Assembly: GCF_003997495.1 (NCBI RefSeq)
Contig: NZ_RZRU01000013.1
Span: 101,556 to 165,555 of the forward strand
From: Mesorhizobium sp. M7A.F.Ca.US.008.03.1.1
GTDB lineage: Bacteria > Pseudomonadota > Alphaproteobacteria > Rhizobiales > Rhizobiaceae
Length of the DNA: 64,000 nucleotides
Direction: 5' to 3'
Shown here: positions 51,069-59,746 of the stretch, one piece after another
Numbering within the stretch: position 1 is the first letter of the stretch
Layout of the letters: each line of letters begins with the position of its first letter
Position numbers and translations under genes: made by a program
Notes under the pieces: generated by a model
Databases searched by the model: none
What the model saw: only the letters and a program-made list of their open reading frames with translations
What the model was told of the DNA's origin: nothing

Positions 51069-51941
51069 TTAGACGAGCCATCCCATCGCCACGCCCAGCA
51101 GCAGAACGACACCGAGCAGGCCGCGATAGATGACGAACGGCCAGGCCGAGAAACGCTCCAGCACGTGCATCAGCCCCCATATGGCGAAGAAGGCGGAAAT
51201 CGAGGCGACGACCAGCCCGACGGCAAGGACCGACCAGCCATGGGCGTCGAGATGGACCTTATGCAGTTCCCAGAGTTCCTTGAGGCCGGCGAGTGCAATC
51301 GCCGGCAACCCGAGCAGGAACGAGAAGCGCGCCGCCTCGGCCCGCTTGAAGCCGAGCCCCAGTGCCGCCGTCAGGGTCGAGCCCGAGCGCGAGACGCCGG
51401 GGACAAGCGCGCCGATCTGGGCGATACCGACGAGCAGCGCATCGGTCAGCGACGCATCGCCCATGTTGCGCCGGTGACGGGCAAAGATCTCGGCCAGCGC
51501 CAGCAGGATCGCCATTGCGATGCAGGCCCAGCCGATCACCGTCAGGCTGCGTAGCGGCGAATTGCAGGCATTGAGCAGGCCCGACAGGGCAACGCCGGCA
51601 ATGACGATGGGGATCGTCGCCAGCACGATCCAGAGCGCCACCTTGAAATGCCGGTCGGCGAAATCGCGTCGCGCCAAAGCGTCGAGCGACCCAAACAGGA
51701 TGTCCCTGACGTCGCTCCAGAAATAGCTGACCACCGCGGCAAGGGCCGCGAGCTGCATGGCGGCGGAGAAGGCCGAGCCAGGATCCTGCCAGCCGAGCAC
51801 GGCCGGCACGATGCGCATATGGGCGGTCGAGGAAATTGGCAGCAGCTCGGTGATGCCTTGCACCACGCCGAGGAACGCCACCTTGGCGAACCCCAGGCCG
51901 ACGAAGCCCGTATCCAGGCCTTGTGTGCAGATATCGGCCAA
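51069..51941 (-). CDS. uppP: Undecaprenyl-diphosphatase
   Basis: 290 residues if TTG 51941 is used (GGA about 8 bases upstream); a TTG at 52004 would add 21 unlikely residues. Multi-pass membrane protein with the two BacA/UppP motifs: GITELLPISSTAH near the N-terminus and PGVSRSGSTLT in the middle. It recycles undecaprenyl diphosphate for peptidoglycan synthesis and can confer bacitracin resistance. The start codon choice is the uncertain part. Confidence 0.88.
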   Translation of the reverse strand: MADICTQGLDTGFVGLGFAKVAFLGVVQGITELLPISSTAHMRIVPAVLGWQDPGSAFSAAMQLAALAAVVSYFWSDVRDILFGSLDALARRDFADRHFKVALWIVLATIPIVIAGVALSGLLNACNSPLRSLTVIGWACIAMAILLALAEIFARHRRNMGDASLTDALLVGIAQIGALVPGVSRSGSTLTAALGLGFKRAEAARFSFLLGLPAIALAGLKELWELHKVHLDAHGWSVLAVGLVVASISAFFAIWGLMHVLERFSAWPFVIYRGLLGVVLLLGVAMGWLV

Positions 51942-52127
51942 AATCGAATTCCGTGCATGAGAGATCGGAGTTGCGTGGATCGACCATCGGTCAATCCCGG
52001 GCAAGCCTTATCGTCATGGGCCGGATAATCAATTTACGGATTTGTAAGCTGGCGCGCCGAGGTGCACGCCGTTCGAAACCGGCTCCTTGGAGGCCGGCTT
52101 GAGGACACAGGGAAAATCGCAAAGCGA

Positions 52128-52325
52128 CTACGGGCAGAGCCAGAGTTTCTGGCATGTCCTGGCGATCACATGCGCCGGCGGCACTTCGGGCTCATCCGTC
52201 GAAGGCCGGCGAGCCCGTTCGAGCAGCATGCGCACCTGTTCGGGACGCACACGATCGCGCTCCATCACAAGCAGGACCATCGGATCGCTCAAAAGCTCGT
52301 CCAGGGTGCTGATGCTGTCGTTCAT
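52128..52325 (-). CDS. Small conserved hypothetical protein
   Basis: 65 residues from ATG 52325 with a good GAGGAG upstream. The sequence STLDELLSDPMVLLVMERDRVRPEQVRMLL is helical and looks like short proteins common in Rhizobiales, but I cannot name a family. No signal peptide or membrane segment. Confidence 0.55.
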   Translation of the reverse strand: MNDSISTLDELLSDPMVLLVMERDRVRPEQVRMLLERARRPSTDEPEVPPAHVIARTCQKLWLCP

Positions 52326-52511
52326 CCGTCGTCTCCTCGAATGCCGTACCCGCGACCCTTAAATAGGACGACAAAGATGGCTCGCCAATGACGCTTTGCC
52401 GGCTATCTCGTGTTGATTTGGATTAAATTTTGGCCATGCTTGCGCTCTTCGCCCGCCCTTGGCGCTGCGCGTCGGTCCACTTTCTTCCACAACAAGGGGA
52501 GAAGGGAAAAA

Positions 52512-52910
52512 TTAGCCTGGCGGAGGGGCGCCTTCGTATTTCGGCAGGCCGTCATCAAGCACCAGCCAGGGCTGCTTCGAGGCCGTGAAAATATGCATCT
52601 GCGGCTTGAAAACCGTGGGATCGTCGAGCGAACCGGTGGTGATGCCGATGATATCAGCGGAATCGCGCCGGGAAAACATCGTCGTGCCGCAGCTCGGGCA
52701 AAAGCCGCGCTTGAGATCCGGCGAAGAGTTTATAGTCGCCAGCGGCCCGTCGATCATCACGTCGTCGATGCGAAACAGGACGCGCGCGTTGAAGGCGGCG
52801 CCGATCGCCTTCTGGCAAACCCGGCAGTGGCAGACGCGTTCGTTGATGGGGACCGCGTCCGCGCGGTAGCGCACCGCCTTGCACAGGCATCCGCCCTCAT
52901 ATCTTGCCAT
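52512..52910 (-). CDS. GFA (glutathione-dependent formaldehyde-activating) family protein
   Basis: 132 residues from ATG 52910 (MARYEGGCLCKAVRYRA). The zinc-binding Cys pattern of the GFA fold is complete: C8-x-C10, CHCRVC and CPSCG. Members were first named for Paracoccus Gfa, which speeds S-hydroxymethylglutathione formation, but most family members have other roles. Despite the name a link to the H4MPT pathway in this window is not supported; it is far from it and the family is common. Confidence 0.82.
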   Translation of the reverse strand: MARYEGGCLCKAVRYRADAVPINERVCHCRVCQKAIGAAFNARVLFRIDDVMIDGPLATINSSPDLKRGFCPSCGTTMFSRRDSADIIGITTGSLDDPTVFKPQMHIFTASKQPWLVLDDGLPKYEGAPPPG

Positions 52911-53097
52911 TGTCTGGATCCACTGGTGGGAGAGAATAGGCGCGCAGGGTATCGGCGGGGCCGATTGGGTCAATTGAAAAGCTTTGATGCAACGTCATCG
53001 CTTATGCTGATGCGAGTGGGGTGAAGCCATGACGCCGAAAGCCGTCATGGCTTCCACGGAGTGCCGGCTGCCCGCCAACAGCCGGCGGCCTTGGCAT

Positions 53098-54054
53098 TCA
53101 CTCCGTTTCGCCGACGACCTCGTCCCAGGTCTTGACCTTGGTATGGCCGTTGAGGAACGGTAGCGCCGCGGCCGTCAGCTCCGGCGCGAAGAAGGTATCG
53201 TAGTGGGTGCGGTTGGGCAGGATCGCCAGGCGGTTCTGCGACAGGTTCTCGCGCATCCAGCCGGCGTCCTTCAGTCCGCCGCCGAGCATCTGATAGAACT
53301 TGATCTCGTGTTCGGGCTTGTACATATCGCTGTCGCCATAGACCAGCATGACAGGCATCTTCAGCTTGGCGACGTCGGCCGAGTAGTCGCGGTTCTGACG
53401 CATGAAGCCGCCCAGCGCATCGAGGAGCTTCGGGAACTCCTCCGGATGCGGCGCCACCGCGACGTAGGATTTGTACATCGGCGTGTCCTTCATGAACTCA
53501 GCCGCGGCCGCGCTCACCTGTGCCTGCTGCGGACGCATCTCGTCATAGAAGCCGTCCGTGGCGTAGCCGGTCGATAGCAGGACGAGGCGGCGCACCGCTT
53601 CGGGATGCTGGACGGCCATGCGGAAGGCGACGCCGCCGCCCAGCGAATAGCCCATGACATCGACCTTGTCGTAGCCGAGCGCCTTGACAATGGCGGCCAT
53701 GTCGTCGCCCATCGCCTCCACGGTGAATGGTCGGTCACCCAGCGCGGTACGGCCGTGACCCTGCAGGTCGACGCCGACGACGGTGCGGTTTTCGGCAAGT
53801 TTCGGCAGGATCGGCGCGAACATATCCGTGGTGCCAAGGCCGCCATGCAGCAGAAGCAGGGGCTCGCCCTTGCCATAGATTGCATAATAATAATTCAGGC
53901 CGTCGATCGGCAGCAGGCCGGACTTTTCCGGCTTCGGCAGTGCGTTCGTTTCAGTCGTCATGGCAGGTTTTGTCTCCTCTGCATTGGTGGTGCCCGGGCA
54001 GGCAAGCAGTGCTGCGGCCGAAGCAAAAATGGCAAAAAACAGGGTTTTGAACAA
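53098..54054 (-). CDS. Secreted alpha/beta hydrolase
   Basis: 318 residues from TTG 54054 (AGGAGAGGAG just upstream), which gives a proper signal peptide FKTLFFAIFASAAALLACPG. The longer frame overlaps the next gene. Oxyanion-hole HGGLGTTD, nucleophile elbow GYSLGGG and the late His in PNRTHYDTFF form the hydrolase triad region. Substrate unknown; fold group resembles esterases and haloperoxidase-like enzymes. Confidence 0.83.
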   Translation of the reverse strand: MFKTLFFAIFASAAALLACPGTTNAEETKPAMTTETNALPKPEKSGLLPIDGLNYYYAIYGKGEPLLLLHGGLGTTDMFAPILPKLAENRTVVGVDLQGHGRTALGDRPFTVEAMGDDMAAIVKALGYDKVDVMGYSLGGGVAFRMAVQHPEAVRRLVLLSTGYATDGFYDEMRPQQAQVSAAAAEFMKDTPMYKSYVAVAPHPEEFPKLLDALGGFMRQNRDYSADVAKLKMPVMLVYGDSDMYKPEHEIKFYQMLGGGLKDAGWMRENLSQNRLAILPNRTHYDTFFAPELTAAALPFLNGHTKVKTWDEVVGETE

Positions 54055-54094
54055 ATCGATCTCCTCTCCTGTCGATATCAAAGCGTCATGCGGA

Positions 54095-54580
54095 TCAAAG
54101 CGTTTTGGCCAGTTCTTCGAGCTGATCGGTGCACTGTCCCCAACCCCCATGGAACCCCATCTTCTCATGCTGTTCGCGGTCGGCGACGCTCCAGTGCCTG
54201 ACCCGAGCGATGTAGCGGGTCTTGCCGTTGCCCTCGTCCTCGAAGGTCAGCGCGACGGTCATGAACGGCTTTTCCGAAGGCTGCCAAGCCTCTGTGTAGG
54301 CGTCGGTGAAGACGATCTTCCTGCCGGGAACAACTTCGAGGAAGACACCTGGGTTGGGGAACTCGTTGCCGTCCGGGCCAGCCATGACGACAAGGCTCGA
54401 GCCGCCGGCGCGCACATCCATCTCGGCGCGCGGCGTCGTCCACGGCTTTGGCGCAAACCACTGCGTCACCAGTTTCGGGTCGGTCCAGCAGCGATAGACG
54501 TTTTCGCGCGGCGCATCGATGATGCGGGCGAGAACCAGTTCACGGTCGTTGGTGGGGGCGATGTCGAGCTTGGTGGTCAT
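54095..54580 (-). CDS. SRPBCC/AHSA1 family protein
   Basis: 161 residues from ATG 54580 (MTTKLDIAPTNDRELVLAR). AHSA1-like START-fold domain: IIDAPRENVYRCWTDPKLVTQWF at the N-terminus and GFHGGWGQCTDQLEELAKTL at the C-terminus. Such proteins bind small hydrophobic ligands or are often cotranscribed with ArsR-type regulators; none is adjacent here. It lies 40 bases upstream of the hydrolase gene and could be in the same unit. Confidence 0.82.
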   Translation of the reverse strand: MTTKLDIAPTNDRELVLARIIDAPRENVYRCWTDPKLVTQWFAPKPWTTPRAEMDVRAGGSSLVVMAGPDGNEFPNPGVFLEVVPGRKIVFTDAYTEAWQPSEKPFMTVALTFEDEGNGKTRYIARVRHWSVADREQHEKMGFHGGWGQCTDQLEELAKTL

Positions 54581-54695
54581 GATGGCATCCTGCGTTTGAT
54601 CTGGCTTCCGTCCCAAGGACGAGCCGATGAGCCGCAAACCGACACCGGCCGCAAAAAATGTCGACACCGTAGATCGGCCCGAGGCGTCACCCACC

Positions 54696-54755
54696 TTCGT
54701 CATCCACGGGCGAAACAGGAGCGCAGCGATGCGGCGCAGCCCCGAGGATGACGAA
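54696..54755. repeat. Palindromic intergenic element
   Basis: TTCGTCATCC (54696-54705) and GGATGACGAA (54746-54755) are perfect 10-bp inverted arms around 40 bases. The internal sequence (GCGCAGCGATGCGGCGCAG) and arms resemble, from memory, a dispersed Mesorhizobium intergenic repeat. It sits in the 263-base gap 54581-54843, which otherwise shows no gene. Confidence 0.6.
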
Positions 54756-54843
54756 GCGATGGGCGCGTTTCCGCCAAACGCCGAGGCATTCGGCTTATCA
54801 AAGCAGCATATCTGATCGAGAAGCTGGATGTTCTGTCGACGTG

Positions 54844-55092
54844 TCAGTGGCGCTTGGCTTGCACCAGATAGGCCTCGATCTCGGTCTCCCCAAGCCATTT
54901 TGCCGCTTCGAGCCGATGCAGGCCTTCGACGAGGATATGGCGCTTGCCGTCGTGGCGGACCTGGATCGGCGTCTTCATGCCATTTTCCAGGATGTCCTCG
55001 GCCAGATGGCGGACGGTCTCGGGATGCAGCGTCTTCTTGCGCGCCGTCGGCACGTAGATCTCGTCGACCTTGACCTTTTGCACTCTGAGCAT
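54844..55092 (-). CDS. Small ParB/sulfiredoxin-like domain protein
   Basis: 82 residues from ATG 55092. It consists almost wholly of the ParB N-terminal-like domain: VKVDEIYVPTARKKTLHPETV, GMKTPIQVRHDGKRHILVEGLHRLEAAKWLG. The GxHR-type motif (EGLHRLEA) is the nucleotide-binding part. There is no helix-turn-helix or partner domain, so it is not a chromosome partition ParB. Function unknown. Confidence 0.78.
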   Translation of the reverse strand: MLRVQKVKVDEIYVPTARKKTLHPETVRHLAEDILENGMKTPIQVRHDGKRHILVEGLHRLEAAKWLGETEIEAYLVQAKRH

Positions 55093-55289
55093 GCCGACCC
55101 CCGTGGCGGAAACGCCGCCTCCCCTGAGATAGTCCGTTTGATGGAGCCGGCCAAGGGCGCGGCTAACGAATACGAAGCCCGAAGGCTATTCTCGGTTCGA
55201 AGATGCCAGGGACAGCAGAGCGTTTGCCTGTCGTCGCGCGTTTCGATATTGCGTCTGCGCAGTCGTCGAGGGCCACGGAGCAAATCCCC

Positions 55290-55706
55290 ATGAGCAAATC
55301 TCTCGTCACCTTTGTCGGCGTCGCTCATCCCTGGATGTGCGACGTGATGGGGCACGTGAATGTGCGTCACTACGCGGCGATGTTCGACGATGCCAGCTTC
55401 CAGCTTCTCGGCCATATCGCCGGACAGGACGATAACCAGGCATCGCAAATCGGATGGGCCGATGTGCGCACCGAAATCGACTATCGCCATGAAACGAAAG
55501 CCGGTGCGCTCATCACCATCCGCTCGCATGTCGTGAAGATCGGCCGCACCTCCATCACCTTCGAACAGGTGACGTCGGGCTCGCTCGACGGCATCGTCCG
55601 GGCATCGAGCCGGACGACCAGCGTGCGCTTCGACCTCGCCGCGCGCACCTCGGTGGCGCTGGACGAGCCGATGCGAAACCGTGCGACCGCCTTGCTGATC
55701 GAATAG
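55290..55706 (+). CDS. Hotdog-fold thioesterase-like protein
   Basis: 138 residues from ATG 55290. The 4-hydroxybenzoyl-CoA thioesterase-type opening is visible: HPWMCDVMGHVNVRHYAAMFDDAS, in which the Asp preceding MGH is the usual catalytic region. It probably hydrolyses an acyl-CoA. The gene is convergent with the LysR gene (16-base gap). Confidence 0.78.
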   Translation: MSKSLVTFVGVAHPWMCDVMGHVNVRHYAAMFDDASFQLLGHIAGQDDNQASQIGWADVRTEIDYRHETKAGALITIRSHVVKIGRTSITFEQVTSGSLDGIVRASSRTTSVRFDLAARTSVALDEPMRNRATALLIE

Positions 55707-55721
55707 GCCTGTCTCGGCCGG

Positions 55722-56681
55722 TCAGCCTTGGTAGATGCGGTCGTCGAGCGGTGTCTCGGCGATCAACGTCTGCAGCCCCGACAGCAGCGCGTTCTCGGCG
55801 CGGTTCATCGTCTTGTCCGGGTTGACCAGCAGGAAGATGTCGATGGCCGGCGGCGCGTCGTAGGGCGGCAGCCGCCAAAGCGTGCCGTCCGCCACATCGC
55901 GCCGCGCGACGTGCAGCGGCAGCGGGCCGATGCCGAGCCCGGCAACGATCATGCGCCGCACTTCTTCCAGGCTGGAGGACACGCCGACGACATCGGCGTT
56001 CAGCCGGGCTTCGCTGCGTAGCAGCGCGACCGGCCGCAACGCGTCCGAAATATGGTCGGTCTGGAACGATACCGAAGGTTCATCCCGAAGATCGGCCAGC
56101 GTCAATCCGGCTCGCCCGTAGAGCCTGTGCTGCGGACCGCAGAAGAAGCCGAAGAACTCGCGGTAGACCATCGCATATTCCAGCGCCGGATCGCGCTGGC
56201 TGACCAGGCAGATGCCGAAGGAGGCACGCCGCTCCCTGACCTGCTTGGCGACTTCGGTGCTTGCCGCGACCGAAATGGTGATGCTGGCGCGCGGGTAGTT
56301 GCGGTGGAATTCCGCCAGCGCCCGATCGAACAATGGCGAGACGACATGGCTCGCCGTCGCGATCATCACATGACCGGTGACGTCGTCGCTGATGCCGCGC
56401 ATCAGCAGCGGCAACTGCGATATGGTGCCGAACACCTCGACGCTCTGCTCGTAGAGAAGCCTCCCGACCTCGGTCAATTCGAAGCGTGTCGCATCGCGCT
56501 CGACCAGCCGTCGGCCGACCCGGTCTTCCAGCCGCCGCAGCGCATTGCTGACGCTGGGCTGCTTGAGGTTCAGCCGCTCGGCAGCGCGCGTGATGCTTTT
56601 CACTTCCGCGATGACGACGAACGTCCGCAGAAGGTTCCAGTCCAGATCCCAGACCAGCCGTTCGGGGCGCGGCAAAGCCAT
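55722..56681 (-). CDS. LysR-type transcriptional regulator of the downstream catabolic operon
   Basis: 319 residues. Winged helix-turn-helix at about 14-75 (LLRTFVVIAEVKSITRAAERLNLKQPSVSNALRRLEDRVG), then the effector domain. It is divergent from the amino acid type ABC operon, 135 bases between the starts, with a 7-bp dyad in between. By the LysR rule it probably controls that operon in response to a substrate or pathway intermediate. Confidence 0.87.
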   Translation of the reverse strand: MALPRPERLVWDLDWNLLRTFVVIAEVKSITRAAERLNLKQPSVSNALRRLEDRVGRRLVERDATRFELTEVGRLLYEQSVEVFGTISQLPLLMRGISDDVTGHVMIATASHVVSPLFDRALAEFHRNYPRASITISVAASTEVAKQVRERRASFGICLVSQRDPALEYAMVYREFFGFFCGPQHRLYGRAGLTLADLRDEPSVSFQTDHISDALRPVALLRSEARLNADVVGVSSSLEEVRRMIVAGLGIGPLPLHVARRDVADGTLWRLPPYDAPPAIDIFLLVNPDKTMNRAENALLSGLQTLIAETPLDDRIYQG

Positions 56682-56721
56682 TCCTGATATCTATGCTCCC
56701 TATTCCCATTATCTATTTGCG

Positions 56722-56747
56722 CAATGATACCGCAAAGGCAATCATTG
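56722..56747. promoter_or_regulatory. Candidate LysR operator
   Basis: CAATGAT (56722-56728) and ATCATTG (56741-56747) make a perfect 7-bp dyad with a 12-base spacer, between the divergent LysR and ABC genes. ATGAT/ATCAT spacing agrees with a T-N11-A type LysR box. TATCTAT-like repeats precede it at 56691-56717. Confidence 0.55.
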
Positions 56748-56816
56748 ATGACAGGAAAGCGTCTGCACGCCTCCCAAGAACAAACCTTTTGCGCCATCCA
56801 GAGGACAGGAAGTCAG

Positions 56817-57599
56817 ATGAACAGAGCATTTTCCGGCATCGCCATTGCGGCCCTGCTGCTTGCGTCGACCTTCACGGCCGTTTCGGCCAGGGCCGACGAC
56901 CTCGAGAAGATCAAGGCGGCGGGCGAGCTGAAGATTTCCATGAGCGGCCAGTATCCGCCCTTCAACTTCGTCAACGACCAGAACGAAGTCGTCGGCTTCG
57001 ATGCCGATATCGGCAAGGCCATCGCCGAGCGCATCGGCGTCAAGGGCACCATCATCACCACCGCCTGGGACGGCATCATCGCCGGGCTGCTCGCCAACAA
57101 ATACGACACTGTCGTCGGCTCGATGACGATCACGCCCGAGCGCGAAAAAGTGGTCGATTTCGTCGGGCCTTACTACCATGCCGGCCGCGCGGTCTTCGTC
57201 AACGAGGCGTCCAAGGTGCAGAGCCTCGACGACCTCAAAGGCAAGACCATCGGCGTGACGCTGGGGGAGACGCACGAGAAATGGGCGCGCGAAAAGGGTG
57301 GCTGGGACATCCGCACCTACAAGGGCCTGCCGGAATTGCTGCTGGAGCTGAGTGCCGGCCGCGTCGATGCCATCGTCGTCGACAACATTCCGGTCAAGAT
57401 TGCCGTCAAGGAGACGGGCGAAAAGGTCCGCCAGCTCAACACGCCCGATATCGAAGGCGGCGCTGTGGCCATAGGCATCGCCATCCGCAAGGACAATCCG
57501 GAGTTGAAGGCTGCCATGCAGAAGGCTCTGGACGACATGCTGGCCGACGGCGGCTATGAAAAGATCTCGACGAAATGGGTCGGCAGTGACATCCGTTGA
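56817..57599 (+). CDS. Polar amino acid type ABC transporter substrate-binding protein
   Basis: 260 residues from ATG 56817, with AGGA upstream and a signal peptide (about 1-25, SARADDL). SBP family 3: MSGQYPPFNFVNDQNEVVGFDADIG, YDTVVGSMTITPEREKVVDF and GKTIGVTLGETHEKWAREKGG. It delivers a small cationic or polar amino-acid-like compound to the permeases that follow. First gene of the operon running to 63718; a strong hairpin separates it from the permease genes. Confidence 0.9.
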   Translation: MNRAFSGIAIAALLLASTFTAVSARADDLEKIKAAGELKISMSGQYPPFNFVNDQNEVVGFDADIGKAIAERIGVKGTIITTAWDGIIAGLLANKYDTVVGSMTITPEREKVVDFVGPYYHAGRAVFVNEASKVQSLDDLKGKTIGVTLGETHEKWAREKGGWDIRTYKGLPELLLELSAGRVDAIVVDNIPVKIAVKETGEKVRQLNTPDIEGGAVAIGIAIRKDNPELKAAMQKALDDMLADGGYEKISTKWVGSDIR

Positions 57600-57604
57600 T
57601 CCCT

Positions 57605-57640
57605 CCCGGCTTCAGGCGGCTAAAGCCGCCTGAAGCCGGG
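57605..57640 (+). terminator. Perfect 17-bp hairpin after the binding protein gene
   Basis: CCCGGCTTCAGGCGGCT (57605-57621) is exactly complementary to 57624-57640 with a 2-base AA centre. It is 6 bases past the stop and 24 bases before the permease ATG. Such elements stabilise the upstream mRNA so the binding protein outnumbers the membrane parts. No T-run. Confidence 0.8.
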
Positions 57641-57663
57641 CCTCACTCCTGCTGGGCCGTTTC

Positions 57664-58311
57664 ATGGACTTCTCCTTGATGCAGCGTGTCTTCCCGTTCT
57701 TCGTGGAAGCCGCTTCGGTGACGATCGAGATCACGGTGCTGGCTCTTATCCTGGGTCTGGCAGCTGCTTCATTGGCCGCGGCCGCCAAGATGTCGAGGTC
57801 GGCAATCCTGCGGACCATCGGCACGCTTTATGTCAGCCTGTTTCGCGGTACGCCGTGCCTGATCCAGCTCTTTGTGCTCTATTTCGGCGGCCCGCAGATC
57901 GGCATCAATCTGGAGCCGTTCACCGCCGGCGTCATCGGCCTTGGCCTCAACATCGGCGCCTATATGGCGGAATCGATCCGTGGTGCGCTGGTGGCGGTCG
58001 ACCGGGGCCAGACCGAGGCCGCCCGCACAATCGGCTTCAGCCGTTTCCAGACCTTGCGAAAGGTCGTGCTGCCGCAGGCCGCACGGCTGATGATCCGCCC
58101 GCTCGGGGTCAATACGGTCGCTCTGCTGAAGGGGTCCGCACTGGTGTCGACCATTTCGGTGGTCGAACTGACCTACACCGCCCAGCGCTTCATCGGCTCC
58201 ACCTACAAGCCGTTCGAGATATTCGGCGTTGCAGCCCTGCTCTACATGATCATGGTCTACGCGGTGGCGCGGGTCGTCGACCTGCTCGACAAACGCTTTG
58301 CCATCATCTGA
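57664..58311 (+). CDS. Polar amino acid ABC transporter permease 1
   Basis: 215 residues, HisM/GlnP type, about four to five membrane segments. It shows VTIEITVLALILGLAAASLA, FRGTPCLIQLFVLYFGGPQIG and the coupling-loop EAARTIGFSRFQTLRKVVLPQA. Partner of the second permease at 58324, 12 bases downstream. Confidence 0.88.
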   Translation: MDFSLMQRVFPFFVEAASVTIEITVLALILGLAAASLAAAAKMSRSAILRTIGTLYVSLFRGTPCLIQLFVLYFGGPQIGINLEPFTAGVIGLGLNIGAYMAESIRGALVAVDRGQTEAARTIGFSRFQTLRKVVLPQAARLMIRPLGVNTVALLKGSALVSTISVVELTYTAQRFIGSTYKPFEIFGVAALLYMIMVYAVARVVDLLDKRFAII

Positions 58312-58323
58312 CCGGAGAGCACG

Positions 58324-58983
58324 ATGCAAGGTTTGGCTTTCACCGTCGTCGCGCCGTACTGGGATCTTCTGCTGATCGGCGCCTGGTGGACCGCGGTGCT
58401 GACCGTTTCGGCGGGCGCGCTCAGCTTCGTCGGCGGCATCCTGTTCGCGGTCATCGTGCTCTACGCTCCGAACATCGTCGCCTATCCCGTGCGCGCCTGT
58501 ATGTGGGTGTTCATGGGCACGCCGCTGCTGTTGCAGCTGTTCCTGATCTATTTCGGCCTGGTGCAGATCGGCATCGACATTCCCGCCCTTGCCGCCGGCA
58601 TTGTCGGACTTGGCCTGCATTTTGCAGTCTACAACGCCGACATCATCCGCGCCGGCATCGTGGCCGTCGATGTCGGCCAGACGGAGGGCGCGCGCAGCAT
58701 CGGCTTCGGCAAATGGCAGACGCTGCGCCATGTCGTGATCCCGCAAGCCATCCGCAACACCGCGCCGCCGATCGGCGGCAATCTGATCGCGCTGTTGAAG
58801 GAATCCTCAATCGTCTCGGTCATAGGTATCGCGGAGTTGGTCCATTCGGCCCAGCTGGCGATCAGCGAAACGTTCCGCCCGTTCGAGTTCTACATCACGG
58901 CCGCGGCGCTCTATTACATTCTCAACCTTGTGCTCGAGGCGGCCTTGCGCCTGTTCGAAAGACATGTGGAGGCTTCCCGATGA
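58324..58983 (+). CDS. Polar amino acid ABC transporter permease 2
   Basis: 219 residues of the same permease group: VFMGTPLLLQLFLIYFGLVQIG and EGARSIGFGKWQTLRHVVIPQA. It forms a heterodimer with permease 1. CCGGAGAG precedes the ATG, and its stop overlaps the ATPase start (ATGA). Confidence 0.88.
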   Translation: MQGLAFTVVAPYWDLLLIGAWWTAVLTVSAGALSFVGGILFAVIVLYAPNIVAYPVRACMWVFMGTPLLLQLFLIYFGLVQIGIDIPALAAGIVGLGLHFAVYNADIIRAGIVAVDVGQTEGARSIGFGKWQTLRHVVIPQAIRNTAPPIGGNLIALLKESSIVSVIGIAELVHSAQLAISETFRPFEFYITAAALYYILNLVLEAALRLFERHVEASR

Positions 58984-59744
58984 GCACGCAGCGGCCAATG
59001 GTCGAGGTTCGCGGCGCGCGCAAATCGTTCGGCGCCGTCGAGGTCCTGAGGGGTATCGATCTGTCGGTCGACCGCGGGCAGATCGTGGCGATCATCGGAC
59101 CGAGCGGCTCCGGCAAGAGCACGCTGCTGCGCTCTATCAACCATCTGGAATCCCTGAACAGCGGAGAAGTCTGGCTCGATGGCGTGCAGGTCAACCAGCC
59201 CTTGCACGGCCAGGCTTTCGAGCGGCACATCAACAAGGTGCGCCAGCAGATGGGCATGGTGTTCCAGCACTTCAATCTGTTCCCGCATCTGACCGTGCTC
59301 GAGAACATTTCCATGGGACCGATCATCCTCAAAGGCATGACCAAGAGTGATGCGCATGCGCTGGCGCATAGCCTCTTGTCCAAGGTCGGGCTGGCCGACA
59401 AGATGGACGCCTATCCCTCGCGGCTTTCGGGCGGCCAGAAGCAGCGTGTGGCGATTGCCCGTGCGCTGGCGATGCAGCCCAAGGTGATGCTGTTTGACGA
59501 AGCCACCTCGGCGCTCGACCCGGAGCTGGTCGACGAGGTCAACGCGGTGATGAAACAGCTTGCCGCCGAACACATGACCATGCTCATCGTAACGCATGAG
59601 ATGCGCTTTGCCGGCGAAGTGGCCGACAGGGTGCTGTTCATGGATAGCGGCGTTGTCGTCGAGGAAGGCCCGCCTGCCGACATGTTCCGCGCGCCGCAGA
59701 GGGAACGCACGCGCAGCTTCCTCAAGAAATATCTTTCCGCCTGA
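58980..59744 (+). CDS. Polar amino acid ABC transporter ATP-binding protein
   Basis: 254 residues from ATG 58980. Walker A GPSGSGKST, Q-loop FQHFNLFPHLTV, signature RLSGGQKQRVAIARAL, Walker B VMLFDEATSALDPE and switch His in IVTHEMRFAGEVADR are all intact, the GlnQ/HisP pattern. It energises the transporter formed with the two permeases and the binding protein. Two bases after its stop the next gene begins. Confidence 0.92.
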   Translation: MSTQRPMVEVRGARKSFGAVEVLRGIDLSVDRGQIVAIIGPSGSGKSTLLRSINHLESLNSGEVWLDGVQVNQPLHGQAFERHINKVRQQMGMVFQHFNLFPHLTVLENISMGPIILKGMTKSDAHALAHSLLSKVGLADKMDAYPSRLSGGQKQRVAIARALAMQPKVMLFDEATSALDPELVDEVNAVMKQLAAEHMTMLIVTHEMRFAGEVADRVLFMDSGVVVEEGPPADMFRAPQRERTRSFLKKYLSA

Positions 59745-59746
59745 GT

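Noticed and set aside
52512..52910. GFA-family protein as part of the formaldehyde pathway
   Set aside because: The family is large with varied roles and the gene lies far from other C1 genes.
54627..54815. A 62-codon plus-strand frame in the gap before the ParB-like gene
   Set aside because: It reads through the palindromic repeat; such frames recur with the repeat and are not genes.
54844..55092. ParB as a replication or partition marker of a plasmid
   Set aside because: Only the small N-terminal-like domain is present, with no parA, helix-turn-helix or repABC neighbours.
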